Below are positions 23,672 through 31,790 of a stretch of DNA of 32,100 nt, piece after piece. The DNA is taken from positions 1 to 32,100 of the forward strand of contig JAILBW010000096.1 in assembly GCA_024680695.1 (NCBI GenBank), written 5' to 3'. Position 1 is the stretch's first letter. Each line of letters opens with the position of its first letter. This stretch comes from Bacteroidaceae bacterium. GTDB lineage: Bacteria; Bacteroidota; Bacteroidia; Bacteroidales; Bacteroidaceae. The notes beneath the pieces are model-generated. The model was not told the DNA's origin. It was given only the letters and a program-made list of their open reading frames with translations, and did not search any database. Both the position numbers and the translations under genes were made by a program.

Positions 23672-24532
23672 TTATTTCACGTACTGGCTGAAGAAGTTCC
23701 ACACTTCCTGGCCTGTGTCAATGTCGTCGGTATGCCATGTGTGTCCGGCACCGATTACCTCATAGAGCCACACGTCGCAGCCTGTCGAACTGCCCGTGAA
23801 GCGATGCTTGATGATGGCATGTCCCTGGCTGCCGCGCAGACTCTCTACGCGTTCCGTTTCTTCATGCGTGCAGCGATTCTTGGCCACCCAGTAGCCCACG
23901 GCCAGCGGCACAGGCATATAGGCACCCCATCCACCTTTGTCCTCCAGGTCGCCGCCCCACTCCGAGGTGTGATCCTTCGTACCGTGAACCTCCATGAGAG
24001 GGATGGGTCGCGAGGCTTCCAGTTCGCGGTACATCCACTCCATCGTGAGTCCGGCGAGGGGTGCCACAGCCTTGAACGTCTGCTGCTTGCTGTAGGCCAT
24101 CAGGTAGCACATCTCGCCGCCGTTGGACATTCCTGTCAAGAAGGTGTTCTCACGGCTCAGCCGATACTTCTTCTGTACATACTTGGCCATGCGGCAGAGC
24201 GATTTCACGTCATCGATCTTCCATCCCTTCTGGAAGGGGTAGCCCACATTCCAGCTAGGCTTACCTTTCAGGTCGCGCAAACCCTGAGGGATGCACACTC
24301 CGAAGCCATGCTTGTCGGCTACATGGATGAGAGGATTCTCGCGCCAAATTTTGCCGCCGTAGCCGTGCAGGACGAAGACGAGCGGTGCGTCAGCCTTGAG
24401 TCCGGCAGGCAGATACATCACGAATTTCCGCATGTGGCCCTGCACCTTGACTGAGTCTTCCACATAGGTCTGTGCCCAAGCCATGCTGCAAAGTGACAGA
24501 CCGAGCAGCAAGGAAATCATTTTTCTTTTCAT
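23672..24532 (-). CDS. Secreted alpha/beta-hydrolase esterase (CE1 / PHB-depolymerase-like)
   Basis: A 286-residue exported hydrolase with a signal peptide (residues 1-20, ending AWAQ). It has the alpha/beta-hydrolase catalytic triad: Ser136 in GMSNGGE, Asp187 in HGTKDHTSEWGG and His264 in GAGHTW. The oxyanion region is VLHGYGGK (54-61). The sequence is closest in pattern to the LpqC/CE1 group, which includes feruloyl and acetyl-xylan esterases and depolymerases acting on extracellular polymers. The exact ester substrate is unknown; a plant-fibre esterase would be consistent with a gut or rumen Prevotella, which is an inference. It is the first gene of a minus-strand trio, has a promoter about 200 bp upstream, and faces the divergent pepC gene. 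Confidence 0.88.
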   Translation of the reverse strand: MKRKMISLLLGLSLCSMAWAQTYVEDSVKVQGHMRKFVMYLPAGLKADAPLVFVLHGYGGKIWRENPLIHVADKHGFGVCIPQGLRDLKGKPSWNVGYPFQKGWKIDDVKSLCRMAKYVQKKYRLSRENTFLTGMSNGGEMCYLMAYSKQQTFKAVAPLAGLTMEWMYRELEASRPIPLMEVHGTKDHTSEWGGDLEDKGGWGAYMPVPLAVGYWVAKNRCTHEETERVESLRGSQGHAIIKHRFTGSSTGCDVWLYEVIGAGHTWHTDDIDTGQEVWNFFSQYVK

Positions 24533-24736
24533 AGTTGTTTGTGTAGTTTGATTTAGTTGTTAGGGTTATGTGTGTTATTGATATCATCTTTAGCTCATTG
24601 CCCTCGGAACATGATGGACCTGTTGAATCGGCTCTTGTCGGACTTTCCTGCGTGTGTGGTCAGCTTCCAGCGGGGGCATGAGGCTGATTGAGGCGCAGGG
24701 CTTCGGGCGCACCATCTCGTATGAGCAATCCGACTG

Positions 24737-24768
24737 CAAAGATACGGTCTTTCTGCGAAAGCGGCAAG
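24737..24768 (-). promoter_or_regulatory. Probable promoter for the secreted esterase
   Basis: TATCTTTG on the minus strand (complement of 24737-24744) is a perfect -7 element. A -33 element is weak (CTTG, complement of 24765-24768, with 20-bp spacing). It would give a leader of nearly 200 nt, unusually long for this window. Confidence 0.55.
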
Positions 24769-24790
24769 GGAAAGGGGGTACAATATATTA

Positions 24791-24812
24791 AATGCAAAAT
24801 GCAAAATGCAAA
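24791..24812 (+). repeat. (TGCAAAA)n 7-bp repeat run
   Basis: Three TGCAAA(A) units in 7-bp register, ending 17 bp before array C. Confidence 0.85.
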
Positions 24813-24829
24813 GTCCGTGGTTGAGGACT

Positions 24830-24907
24830 GCTTGCTGTCGCATTGCCTCTCGCTTGCTGTCGCATTGCCTCCCGCTTGCTGTCGCAAAGTATCCTGCTTG
24901 CTGTCGC
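24830..24907 (+). repeat. 22-bp-period repeat array C
   Basis: Four perfect GCTTGCTGTCGC cores start at 24830, 24852, 24874 and 24896 (exact 22-bp period). Spacers are attgcctctc, attgcctccc and aaagtatcct, and attgcctctt follows the last core. It lies upstream of both the esterase promoter (on the minus strand) and the pepC promoter. Confidence 0.93.
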
Positions 24908-25152
24908 ATTGCCTCTTTAGTTATTACATCCCCGATGAAATGCCCAAAGGTCTTCTTCCTGCGGGCTGAGTTCTCAGACAAAAAGCACTTCGGGCACTTT
25001 GCCTCAAATATGCAAAGCAGAGTTGGCAAATTTGCACTTTTAGCGAAAAAAACAGCCTTCCGATGTGACAAATGCCCTGCTCTGTACATTATATATTATA
25101 TGGGGGCGTAAGATTTTAATGATGAAGAATCGGACTTTTCCGAAAAAAGATG

Positions 25153-25160
25153 TAATTTTG
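25153..25160 (+). promoter_or_regulatory. Possible promoter -7 element for pepC
   Basis: TAATTTTG fits TAnnTTTG. No good TTTG lies 19-20 bp upstream, so support is partial. The leader to the ATG at 25236 would be about 70 nt. Confidence 0.45.
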
Positions 25161-25235
25161 CAAGCAACTTGCATTTGCAGGCTGAGTCCGACGGAACGAA
25201 CACATATTGTTAATGAATACCATAATACAAAAGCA

Positions 25236-26636
25236 ATGATGAAGAAGATTCTCTTATGCACACTCGCCCTTGCATTCTTTGTTTCGGTGCAGGCGCAGAC
25301 TGACATCACCCCCGACGTACTGAAGGCACTTGCCGGAAGCTACACCGCTACGCCCGCCGACAAGGCGCTGCGCAATGCGCTGAACAATAACAGTATCGCC
25401 CTGATGGCCGTCAATCAGGAGAATGCACAGAGTCCCGACACCTATTTCAACGTGGAGGTGAAGAACACAGGCATTAGCGACCAGCAGCACAGCGGACGAT
25501 GCTGGCTTTTCACCGGAACGAATGTCTTGCGCAACCGCGCCATGAAGAAGCTGGGTGTGGAGGACTTCTTCTTCAGCCAGGTTTACCTGTTCTTCTACGA
25601 CCAGTTGGAGAAGAGTAACCTGTTCCTGCAGAGCATCATCGACACCCGCAAGGAGGCTATCGACTCGCAGACGGTGACTTGGCTCTTCCAGCACCCGCTG
25701 AGCGACGGTGGCACATATACCGGCGTGGCCGACCTGGTGACGAAATACGGACTTGTGCCCAAAGATGTGATGCCCGAGACGTACAACAGCAACAGCACAA
25801 GCGAGTTCAACGGTCACCTGAAACGCAAGCTTCGCGAGTTTGGCATACAGCTCCGCGAAAAAGGCGAGGCGGGTGCCAGCGAGAAAGACCTGCAGCAGAT
25901 GAAGGTGGAGCAACTGAAGACCGTATATCGCATGCTGGTGATGGCCTACGGTGTGCCTCCGACATCGTTCGCCTGGACGCCAAAGAAAGACGGGAAGCCT
26001 CTCGGCGAGGCTAAGACTTATACGCCGCAGGAGTTCTACCGCGAAGTGTGCCGCGGCGACGAGGATCTCTATGCCGACTATGTGATGCTGATGAACGACC
26101 CAAGCCGTCCCTACAATCAAGTGTATGAGATCGAGTACGATCGCCATGTCTATGAGGGACACAACTGGAAGTATGTCAATCTGGACATCGAGGAACTGAA
26201 GCCGATGGTTATTGCCAGCCTCAAGGACTCGGCCCAGATGTATTTCTCGTGCGACGTAGGCAAGTTCCTCAATCGCACCACCGGCATGCTCGACCTCAAG
26301 AACTACGACTATCAGAGTCTGCTGGGCACTACTTTCGGCATGACAAAGCGGCAGCGCATCCAGTCGTTCGACAGCGGCAGCACCCACGCCATGACACTGA
26401 TGGCCGTCGATCTGGACCACGACGGAAAGCCCACCAAGTGGAAGGTAGAGAACAGCTGGGGCGCAGAGAGCGGCATGAAGGGCTACCTGATCATGACCGA
26501 CGAATGGTTCAACGAATACATGTTCCGTGTGGTGGTAAACCGCAAGTACTGCACCGCCCGAGTGCTCGACCTGCTCAAGCAGAAGGCCGTGAAACTGCCG
26601 GCATGGGACCCGATGTTCCTCGGCGAGGAAAACTAA
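25236..26636 (+). CDS. pepC: Exported C1-family aminopeptidase (PepC / bleomycin hydrolase)
   Basis: A 466-residue papain-fold peptidase of the C1B group. PepC and bleomycin hydrolase are usually cytosolic hexamers that trim peptides from the N-terminus; this one has a Sec signal (residues 1-20, ending VQAQ), as in other Bacteroidales copies, and probably works in the periplasm. Catalytic residues are visible: Cys89 in SGRCWLF with the preceding Gln83/84, His384 in STHAMTLMAV and Asn406 in VENSWG. The ATG at 25236 is chosen because it begins the signal peptide; a longer open frame to 25065 includes the predicted promoter. The C-terminus lacks nothing obvious compared with the family. rbfA follows after 51 bp on the same strand. 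Confidence 0.93.
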   Translation: MMKKILLCTLALAFFVSVQAQTDITPDVLKALAGSYTATPADKALRNALNNNSIALMAVNQENAQSPDTYFNVEVKNTGISDQQHSGRCWLFTGTNVLRNRAMKKLGVEDFFFSQVYLFFYDQLEKSNLFLQSIIDTRKEAIDSQTVTWLFQHPLSDGGTYTGVADLVTKYGLVPKDVMPETYNSNSTSEFNGHLKRKLREFGIQLREKGEAGASEKDLQQMKVEQLKTVYRMLVMAYGVPPTSFAWTPKKDGKPLGEAKTYTPQEFYREVCRGDEDLYADYVMLMNDPSRPYNQVYEIEYDRHVYEGHNWKYVNLDIEELKPMVIASLKDSAQMYFSCDVGKFLNRTTGMLDLKNYDYQSLLGTTFGMTKRQRIQSFDSGSTHAMTLMAVDLDHDGKPTKWKVENSWGAESGMKGYLIMTDEWFNEYMFRVVVNRKYCTARVLDLLKQKAVKLPAWDPMFLGEEN

Positions 26637-26687
26637 TCCCCGAATCTTCCCTCCGAGTATTCCGATTATTCCGAAAAACAAAATAAG

Positions 26688-27026
26688 ATGGAAACAACAA
26701 GACAAAACAAGATAGCGCGCCTCATCCAAAAGGAACTGAGCGACATCTTTCAGCGCCAGACAAGCGGCATGCGAGGCGTATTGGTGAGCGTCAGCGTATG
26801 CCGCATCAGCCCTGATCTGAGTGTCTGCCGAGTATATCTGAGCGTCTTCCCCAGTGCGCGGGCCGAAGAAATCGTGGGCAACATCAATGCCAATCAGCGA
26901 CAAGTGCGCTACGAACTGGGCACTCGCGTGGGCAAGCAGCTGCGCATCATTCCCGAACTGAAGTTCTTCGTGGACGACTCGCTCGACTATGCCCAGCATA
27001 TTGATGAACTCCTGAAGCAGAACTAA
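26688..27026 (+). CDS. rbfA: Ribosome-binding factor A
   Basis: RbfA binds the 30S subunit and is needed for late maturation of 16S rRNA and for cold adaptation. The 112-residue protein matches the family in length and layout: an N-terminal helix with RQNKIARLIQKELSDIFQR (4-22), the SVCRISPDLSVCRVYLSVFP beta-hairpin, and the conserved RYELGTRVGKQLRIIPELKFFVDDSLDYAQHIDELL C-terminal KH-like region. The ATG at 26688 gives the standard N-terminus. It lies 35 bp before the permease gene on the same strand; rbfA next to a LolC/FtsX-like permease is, from memory, a common Bacteroidales arrangement. Transcription may run on from pepC or from an unrecognised promoter. Confidence 0.96.
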   Translation: METTRQNKIARLIQKELSDIFQRQTSGMRGVLVSVSVCRISPDLSVCRVYLSVFPSARAEEIVGNINANQRQVRYELGTRVGKQLRIIPELKFFVDDSLDYAQHIDELLKQN

Positions 27027-27061
27027 ACGCCCTGCCTGTCTCCCTCCCCCTTGCAAAGCCA

Positions 27062-28288
27062 ATGAATGCCAGTTTCTTCATCGCCCGACGCTACCTCTTC
27101 AGCAAAAAGAGCCACCATGCCATAAACATCATCAGCGGCATCTCGGTGGTGGGTGTCGCTGTGGCCACGATGGCGCTGGTGTGCACACTGAGCGTCTTCA
27201 ATGGTTTTCAGGAACTCGTGGCCGACCTGTTTACCGCCTTCGATCCGCAACTGCGCATCACTCCCTCGGCCGGAAGCACCGTGCCGACCGACGACGAGGC
27301 ACTGCTTCGGCTGCAGGAATGCGAGCTGGTGGACGTCTGTACCCGAGTGCTTGAAGGCCAGGCGTTGGTAGTGGAGGACGGTCAGCAGCAGGTAGTGACC
27401 ATCAAGGGTGTGGACGACAATATTGGTGAGCAAGCTCACATCGAGGACATCCTGTACGGCGATGGTGAGTTTTGCCTCCATAGCGATGTACTGGAGTATG
27501 GCATCCTGGGCATCCAGCTGGCCAGTCGTCTGGGCCTTTCCACCTCGTTCCCCGACCCGCTGCAGGTCTATGCACCACGGCGGGGAGAGCGAGTGAACAT
27601 GGCCAATCCCCTCAGTTCCTTCAATCACGACGAACTGCAGAGTCCCGGCGTAGTGTTCATGGTCAAGCAGGTAAAGTACGATGCCAACTACGTCCTCACG
27701 AGCATTGACTTTGCTCAGCGTCTTTTCGATCAGCAGGGCCGGGTATCCTCCGTCGAGGTACGGCTCAAGGATGGTGCCTCCACAAGTCGTGGGAAGAAGC
27801 AGCTCAAGCAACTCTTGGGCGAACGTTTTACGGTGGCCGACCGCTACGAGCAACAGGAAGACGTATTTCGCATTATGCGCATCGAGAAACTCATTTCCTA
27901 CCTCTTCCTGACGTTTATCCTTCTCGTGGCCTGTTTCAACATTATCGGTTCACTGTCCATGCTGATGATTGACAAGCGGGAGGATGTGAAAACGCTTCGT
28001 AGCATGGGAGCCACCGACCTCCTGATCATCCGCATCTTCATGCTCGAGGGTCGCCTCATCAGCCTCATCGGTGCGGTCATTGGCATCGTTCTCGGCACGG
28101 TATTGTGTTGGGCGCAGCAGACATTCGGCCTGTTGGCAATGGGCTCGGTCGAGGGCAGTTTCATCGTCGAAGCCTATCCCGTAAGCGTCCACCTCACCGA
28201 CCTCCTGATCATCTTCCTCACCGTGCTTGTCGTGGGATGGGTGGCGATATGGTATCCTGTACGCTACCTGTCGCGCAACTTACTTTAA
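27062..28288 (+). CDS. LolC/LolE-like ABC transporter permease (FtsX/MacB fold)
   Basis: A 408-residue inner-membrane permease. Topology is that of the LolC/E and MacB families: one N-terminal transmembrane helix (about 22-46) after a cytoplasmic FIARRYLFSKK start, a periplasmic domain of some 220 residues, then three helices (about 275-300, 322-350, 375-398). The FtsX-type core shows ACFNIIGSLSMLMIDKREDVKTLRSMGATDLLIIRIFMLEG, the coupling-helix motif of lipoprotein-release permeases. LolCDE extracts lipoproteins from the inner membrane for transfer to the outer membrane. No ATPase gene is adjacent, so the partner would be encoded elsewhere. It is coupled in position to rbfA (35-bp gap). Confidence 0.9.
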   Translation: MNASFFIARRYLFSKKSHHAINIISGISVVGVAVATMALVCTLSVFNGFQELVADLFTAFDPQLRITPSAGSTVPTDDEALLRLQECELVDVCTRVLEGQALVVEDGQQQVVTIKGVDDNIGEQAHIEDILYGDGEFCLHSDVLEYGILGIQLASRLGLSTSFPDPLQVYAPRRGERVNMANPLSSFNHDELQSPGVVFMVKQVKYDANYVLTSIDFAQRLFDQQGRVSSVEVRLKDGASTSRGKKQLKQLLGERFTVADRYEQQEDVFRIMRIEKLISYLFLTFILLVACFNIIGSLSMLMIDKREDVKTLRSMGATDLLIIRIFMLEGRLISLIGAVIGIVLGTVLCWAQQTFGLLAMGSVEGSFIVEAYPVSVHLTDLLIIFLTVLVVGWVAIWYPVRYLSRNLL

Positions 28289-28336
28289 ACCAAATTCGAA
28301 GAAAACAATCAAATAAGCATAAAACAAATCAAGGTA

Positions 28337-28762
28337 ATGCCTTCCGAAAGACCATTAGGGCGCATCATTGCGCTCCCCAAATACGACGATCCACGCGGCA
28401 ACCTCACTGTGGCCGACCTGCAGGGCGGGATGCCTTTCCCCATTGCCCGGGCATACTGGATTACCGACGTGCCAGGCGGAGAAAGCCGTGGGGCCCATGC
28501 CCATCGTCAGTGCCGCGAAGTGATTATATCCGTAAGCGGATCCTTCTGCATCACCCTCGACAACGGACAGCAGCGCGAGACATTCCACCTGAAACGCCCT
28601 TGGGAAGCCCTTCTGGTCGAGACTGGGGTGTGGCGCACACTCGAGGACTTCTCCTCCGGAGCTGTTTGCCTTGTACTTGCAAGCCATGACTTCAGTGAGG
28701 ACGACTACATCCGCGAATACGATGAGTTCCGGGAATACATCGCTCGCAATCCGAAAAAGTAA
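28337..28762 (+). CDS. FdtA/QdtA-like dTDP-sugar 3,4-ketoisomerase (WxcM-like cupin)
   Basis: A 141-residue single-domain cupin of the WxcM-like / FdtA type. FdtA and QdtA convert dTDP-4-keto-6-deoxyglucose to the 3-keto isomer on the way to 3-amino sugars such as dTDP-Fuc3NAc or Qui3NAc in surface polysaccharides. The characteristic PRGNLTVAD strand (19-27), the ITDVPGGESRGAHAHRQC catalytic cupin motif (His54 and His56) and the EALLVETGVWRTLEDFSSGAVCLVLASHDFSEDDYIREYDEF tail are all present, and length is typical (about 140). The partner aminotransferase and acyltransferase genes usually found with it are absent from this window. It lies 48 bp after the permease and 28 bp before the MG2-type gene. 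Confidence 0.88.
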   Translation: MPSERPLGRIIALPKYDDPRGNLTVADLQGGMPFPIARAYWITDVPGGESRGAHAHRQCREVIISVSGSFCITLDNGQQRETFHLKRPWEALLVETGVWRTLEDFSSGAVCLVLASHDFSEDDYIREYDEFREYIARNPKK

Positions 28763-28790
28763 AAGGTACAATATTTATATCAGACTTCCT

Positions 28791-31673
28791 ATGAAACACC
28801 GAATCATTCTCCTTTGCCTCTGGTTGATTGGCTCGATGCCCCTTTTGGCACAGACCACAGCCACCATGCCCACGACGCTCGAAGGTTGGGCTGCCCGTCT
28901 CCAGAAGTTTGGCAAATCCATTCCTCAGGAACAGGTCTTCATCCACATGGACAATACCTGCTATTTCCTCGGCGACACGCTCTACTACAAGGCCTATACG
29001 CGTCGCAGTGACACTGGCGGACCCAGTACGGTTAGTGGACTGCTGTATGTCGAGCTGCTCAATCAGGACGGATACCTCGTGGAGCGCCAGCAACTCGAGA
29101 TGAAGAAGGGGCAGGGAGACGGCTCCTTCTGTCTCCCCGACACACTCTACGGCGGATACTACGAACTGCGGGCCTACACACGCTGGCAGCTCAACTGGGG
29201 CGAATACGAACACGATCATTCGCGCCTCTCCGAACGATGGTTCTTCAACAAGAAGATGGCGCGGGAATACTATCGCGACTACGAGAAACTCTACAGCCGC
29301 GTCTTCCCCGTCTACGACAAGCCTAAGACTCCCGGTGAGTACAATCACAACATGACGCTGCGCCCCCTGCGCCGCCACTTTAAGGCCGACAACAGCGTGC
29401 CCGAAACCGTGCTGAATCTCTATCCCGAAGGAGGCCATCTTGTGGCTGGCATCTCCAACCGCGTTGCCTTCGAGGCAAACGACGAGGAAGGCATGCATCT
29501 CGAGGGTACGCTCGCCATTCTGGATGCCGCCGGTACGCAAGTGGCTGAGGCTAAGACCGAACAGCGCGGTCGCGGCAGCGTGGAATTCACTCCGATGGCT
29601 GGCGGGAAGTACACTGCTCAGTTCACTTGGAAAAAAGGATCGGGCAAGCAGAAACTGCCCGACGTGGAGGAATACGGGTGTGCGATGAACGTAAGTCAAA
29701 AGGATGGGAAAATCACCCTGCGACTCCTGACGGCAGGGCGCGTAAAGGACGAGGAACTGGGACTGACGATTACCAATCAAGGGGTTATGCAGGACTTTCA
29801 GGAGTTGGGTCGCTTTGCCGAGAAAACGGTTACCATCGATGCTGCCACGCTGCATAACGGCGTGGTGCAGGCCACCATCTTCAACGCCCAGGGTTGCATC
29901 TATGCCGACCGCCTCTTCTTCGTGCGCAATGCCGACCAAGAGGCCAAGCCGATGACCTTCTCCGGGATTGCACCGACCTACGAGCCCTACTCTGCCATCA
30001 AGGTGGGTGTCCACGGAGGCGCGGCCGGCAGCACTATCAGCATGGCTGTGCGCGATGCTGCCCACACCGAGTACACCTTCGACAACGGGAATATCCTCAC
30101 CGAGATGCTGCTCAGCAGCCAGATTCGCGGCTTTGTGGAAGACCCCGGCTACTACTTCGAGAAGGACGATGAGGAGCACCGCCGCGCACTGGACCTCCTG
30201 CTGATGATACAGGGCTGGCGCCGATACGACTGGTACACGATGGCCATCCCCGGCGCCTTCCAGCTGAGCCACATGCCCGAACTCACTCAGCTGATGACGG
30301 GCGAGGTGAACACCTATCAGGAGGAGAAATCCGAGGACTTCGCGTATGACAAAGGACTGGAATATCACATGGAAAAAACCGAGACGAACCCGGAAAAGGA
30401 AGCCGAGAAGGCCGCCAAGAGCAGTCGCAACACGCAGACAAGCGATTCCGAGAACACGACGGACAGCGACACCCCCACTGAAGGCCAACGCACAATGGAG
30501 GATGCTGTTTCCACCATTAACAGCGCGCGTGCCGATGCCGATGCCCACTTCCGCAATGCTCGCGCGCAGACCGGCGAACAGATAGACAAGAAGAACCTTT
30601 TCGGCAAGAGCAACATGAAACGAGAGGTCGTCGTACACGCTGAGTTCACCAAACCTGGCGCACCCGAAGGCATCGTTGGCGATGTGTCCACCGAAAACGG
30701 ATTGTTCAAGATCGAGAGCCCCCGTTTCTACGACGGCTGCTACTTCTTCCTCGCTGCCAGCGACAGCACCAAGTGGAAGGGAAAGACCTCCGATCAGATC
30801 ATTTGGGTAGTCCCCGGCGAGGACGAGAAGGAGGCACTGAACTACCCCGAGTTCTACGTCAAGCTCACCCCCATCTATCCCCGCTTCGTGAAGCCCTACA
30901 ACTTCTATCAGTCCAATCTGGCCGAGGCACCCAAGGGCTCGGCCATCGCTCCCGATTGGGTTGACGACGGGTCGCGCGTACTGGACCAAGTGACCATCGG
31001 TGCACGGCGCAACGGCCTGAGTCGTTTCGATCCCAGCAAACCAGCCTTCGTCATCGATGCCTATCAGGCCTTCAACGATGTGGCCGATGCCGGCATCGGA
31101 AACGGTGTCTATGTGGGACCCTCGCGATTTGCCAACGAGATAGCCCGCACCTACATCGGCGACATGAATATGGAGCGCCCTTACGAATTCGAGCTGCGCT
31201 ACGACACCCGCGCTGCCTCCGGCGACCTGCAGAACTGGGGACCCAAGGAACGCGAAGTATTCGAGCACATGAGGAATCTCGACAAGATATACATCTACAC
31301 CGACTACAGCCCGCGGCGCGAGGGCGACAAACACTTCGAGGCCAGCAATCAACCTCAGGTCATCGTCGATCTCCACCAGTATGCACCCAACGACGGGCCG
31401 CGCGCCACCTATCGCGACCGCCGCTACATCCTGCCCGGATATGCCGTGGGCGAAGTATTCTACCAGCCCGACTATTCCAAGACCCCCCTGCCCGAGCAGA
31501 AGGACTATCGCCGCACCCTCTACTGGAACCCCAGCCTACAGCTCGACAGCAACGGCGAGGCCGAGGTGCAGTTCTACAATAATGGCAAGAAAACGCAGAT
31601 CGCCGTGAGCGCCGAAGGCATGGCTGCCGACGGCACCCTGCTCACGGGCAGCGACATGCCTGAGAACCACTGA
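28791..31673 (+). CDS. MG2/macroglobulin-like surface protein, full length
   Basis: A 960-residue exported protein with a signal peptide (residues 1-21). An MG2-like segment follows (about 40-145: QVFIHMDNTCYFLGDTLYYKAYT and GGYYELRAYTRWQLNWG), then further beta-sandwich-like segments, a conserved DPGYYFEKDDEEHRRALDLL-IQGWRRYDW block, a charged low-complexity stretch (about 520-590, rich in Lys/Glu/Ser/Thr), and a C-terminal block with DYRRTLYWNP and QFYNNGKKTQIAVSAEG. This order is seen in Bacteroidota proteins annotated as MG2-domain or carboxypeptidase-regulatory-like proteins of unknown function. It is a paralogue of the gene truncated at the left edge, on the same strand about 26 kb away. 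The ATG at 28791 is chosen because it starts the signal peptide; a longer frame overlaps the ketoisomerase gene. Confidence 0.87.
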   Translation: MKHRIILLCLWLIGSMPLLAQTTATMPTTLEGWAARLQKFGKSIPQEQVFIHMDNTCYFLGDTLYYKAYTRRSDTGGPSTVSGLLYVELLNQDGYLVERQQLEMKKGQGDGSFCLPDTLYGGYYELRAYTRWQLNWGEYEHDHSRLSERWFFNKKMAREYYRDYEKLYSRVFPVYDKPKTPGEYNHNMTLRPLRRHFKADNSVPETVLNLYPEGGHLVAGISNRVAFEANDEEGMHLEGTLAILDAAGTQVAEAKTEQRGRGSVEFTPMAGGKYTAQFTWKKGSGKQKLPDVEEYGCAMNVSQKDGKITLRLLTAGRVKDEELGLTITNQGVMQDFQELGRFAEKTVTIDAATLHNGVVQATIFNAQGCIYADRLFFVRNADQEAKPMTFSGIAPTYEPYSAIKVGVHGGAAGSTISMAVRDAAHTEYTFDNGNILTEMLLSSQIRGFVEDPGYYFEKDDEEHRRALDLLLMIQGWRRYDWYTMAIPGAFQLSHMPELTQLMTGEVNTYQEEKSEDFAYDKGLEYHMEKTETNPEKEAEKAAKSSRNTQTSDSENTTDSDTPTEGQRTMEDAVSTINSARADADAHFRNARAQTGEQIDKKNLFGKSNMKREVVVHAEFTKPGAPEGIVGDVSTENGLFKIESPRFYDGCYFFLAASDSTKWKGKTSDQIIWVVPGEDEKEALNYPEFYVKLTPIYPRFVKPYNFYQSNLAEAPKGSAIAPDWVDDGSRVLDQVTIGARRNGLSRFDPSKPAFVIDAYQAFNDVADAGIGNGVYVGPSRFANEIARTYIGDMNMERPYEFELRYDTRAASGDLQNWGPKEREVFEHMRNLDKIYIYTDYSPRREGDKHFEASNQPQVIVDLHQYAPNDGPRATYRDRRYILPGYAVGEVFYQPDYSKTPLPEQKDYRRTLYWNPSLQLDSNGEAEVQFYNNGKKTQIAVSAEGMAADGTLLTGSDMPENH

Positions 31674-31702
31674 CACGGAATGCAAGTGCTTTCTGTGTGA
31701 CG

Positions 31703-31735
31703 AAATGCCTCGCTTCGTGTGGGGCATTTTGTTTT
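31703..31735 (+). terminator. Intrinsic terminator after the MG2-type gene
   Basis: AAATGCC (31703-31709) pairs with GGCATTT (31723-31729) across a 13-nt loop, followed by a T-rich tract (TGTTTT). It begins about 30 bp after the stop codon. Confidence 0.75.
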
Positions 31736-31790
31736 CCATTATTGCACCTTCGGCACGTTTCTTCTCACGGATAACATTACTCAATATCTA

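Larger units (their letters stand above)
24533..25235. other. Divergent intergenic region with leader, promoters and site C repeats
   Basis: This 703-bp gap holds, from left to right: the long esterase leader (24533-24736), its minus-strand promoter (24737-24768), a (TGCAAAA)n run (24791-24812), 22-bp array C (24830-24907), a block with TTATTACATCCCCG and TGCCCAAAGG (24920-24954) and a GCACTT-rich stretch (24980-25050), then the pepC promoter (25153-25160) and leader. A 164-codon open frame on the minus strand only translates these repeats. I see no gene here. Confidence 0.75.

Noticed and set aside
24830..24907. CRISPR array
   Set aside because: Repeats are 12 bp and spacers 10 bp; far too short, only four units, and no cas genes are present.
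24595..25089. 164-codon minus-strand frame in the pepC/esterase gap
   Set aside because: It translates the 22-bp array in rotating frames (MRQQA, ATAS, CDSK) and the (TGCAAAA)n run, and so is not a protein.
25254..27062. 602-codon antisense open frame across pepC and rbfA
   Set aside because: Covers two well-identified genes on the other strand and shows no recognisable protein features.
28692..31376. 894-codon open frame antisense to the MG2-type gene
   Set aside because: Its existence follows from the codon bias of the real gene; it has no domain, and the plus-strand protein has a signal peptide and a paralogue.
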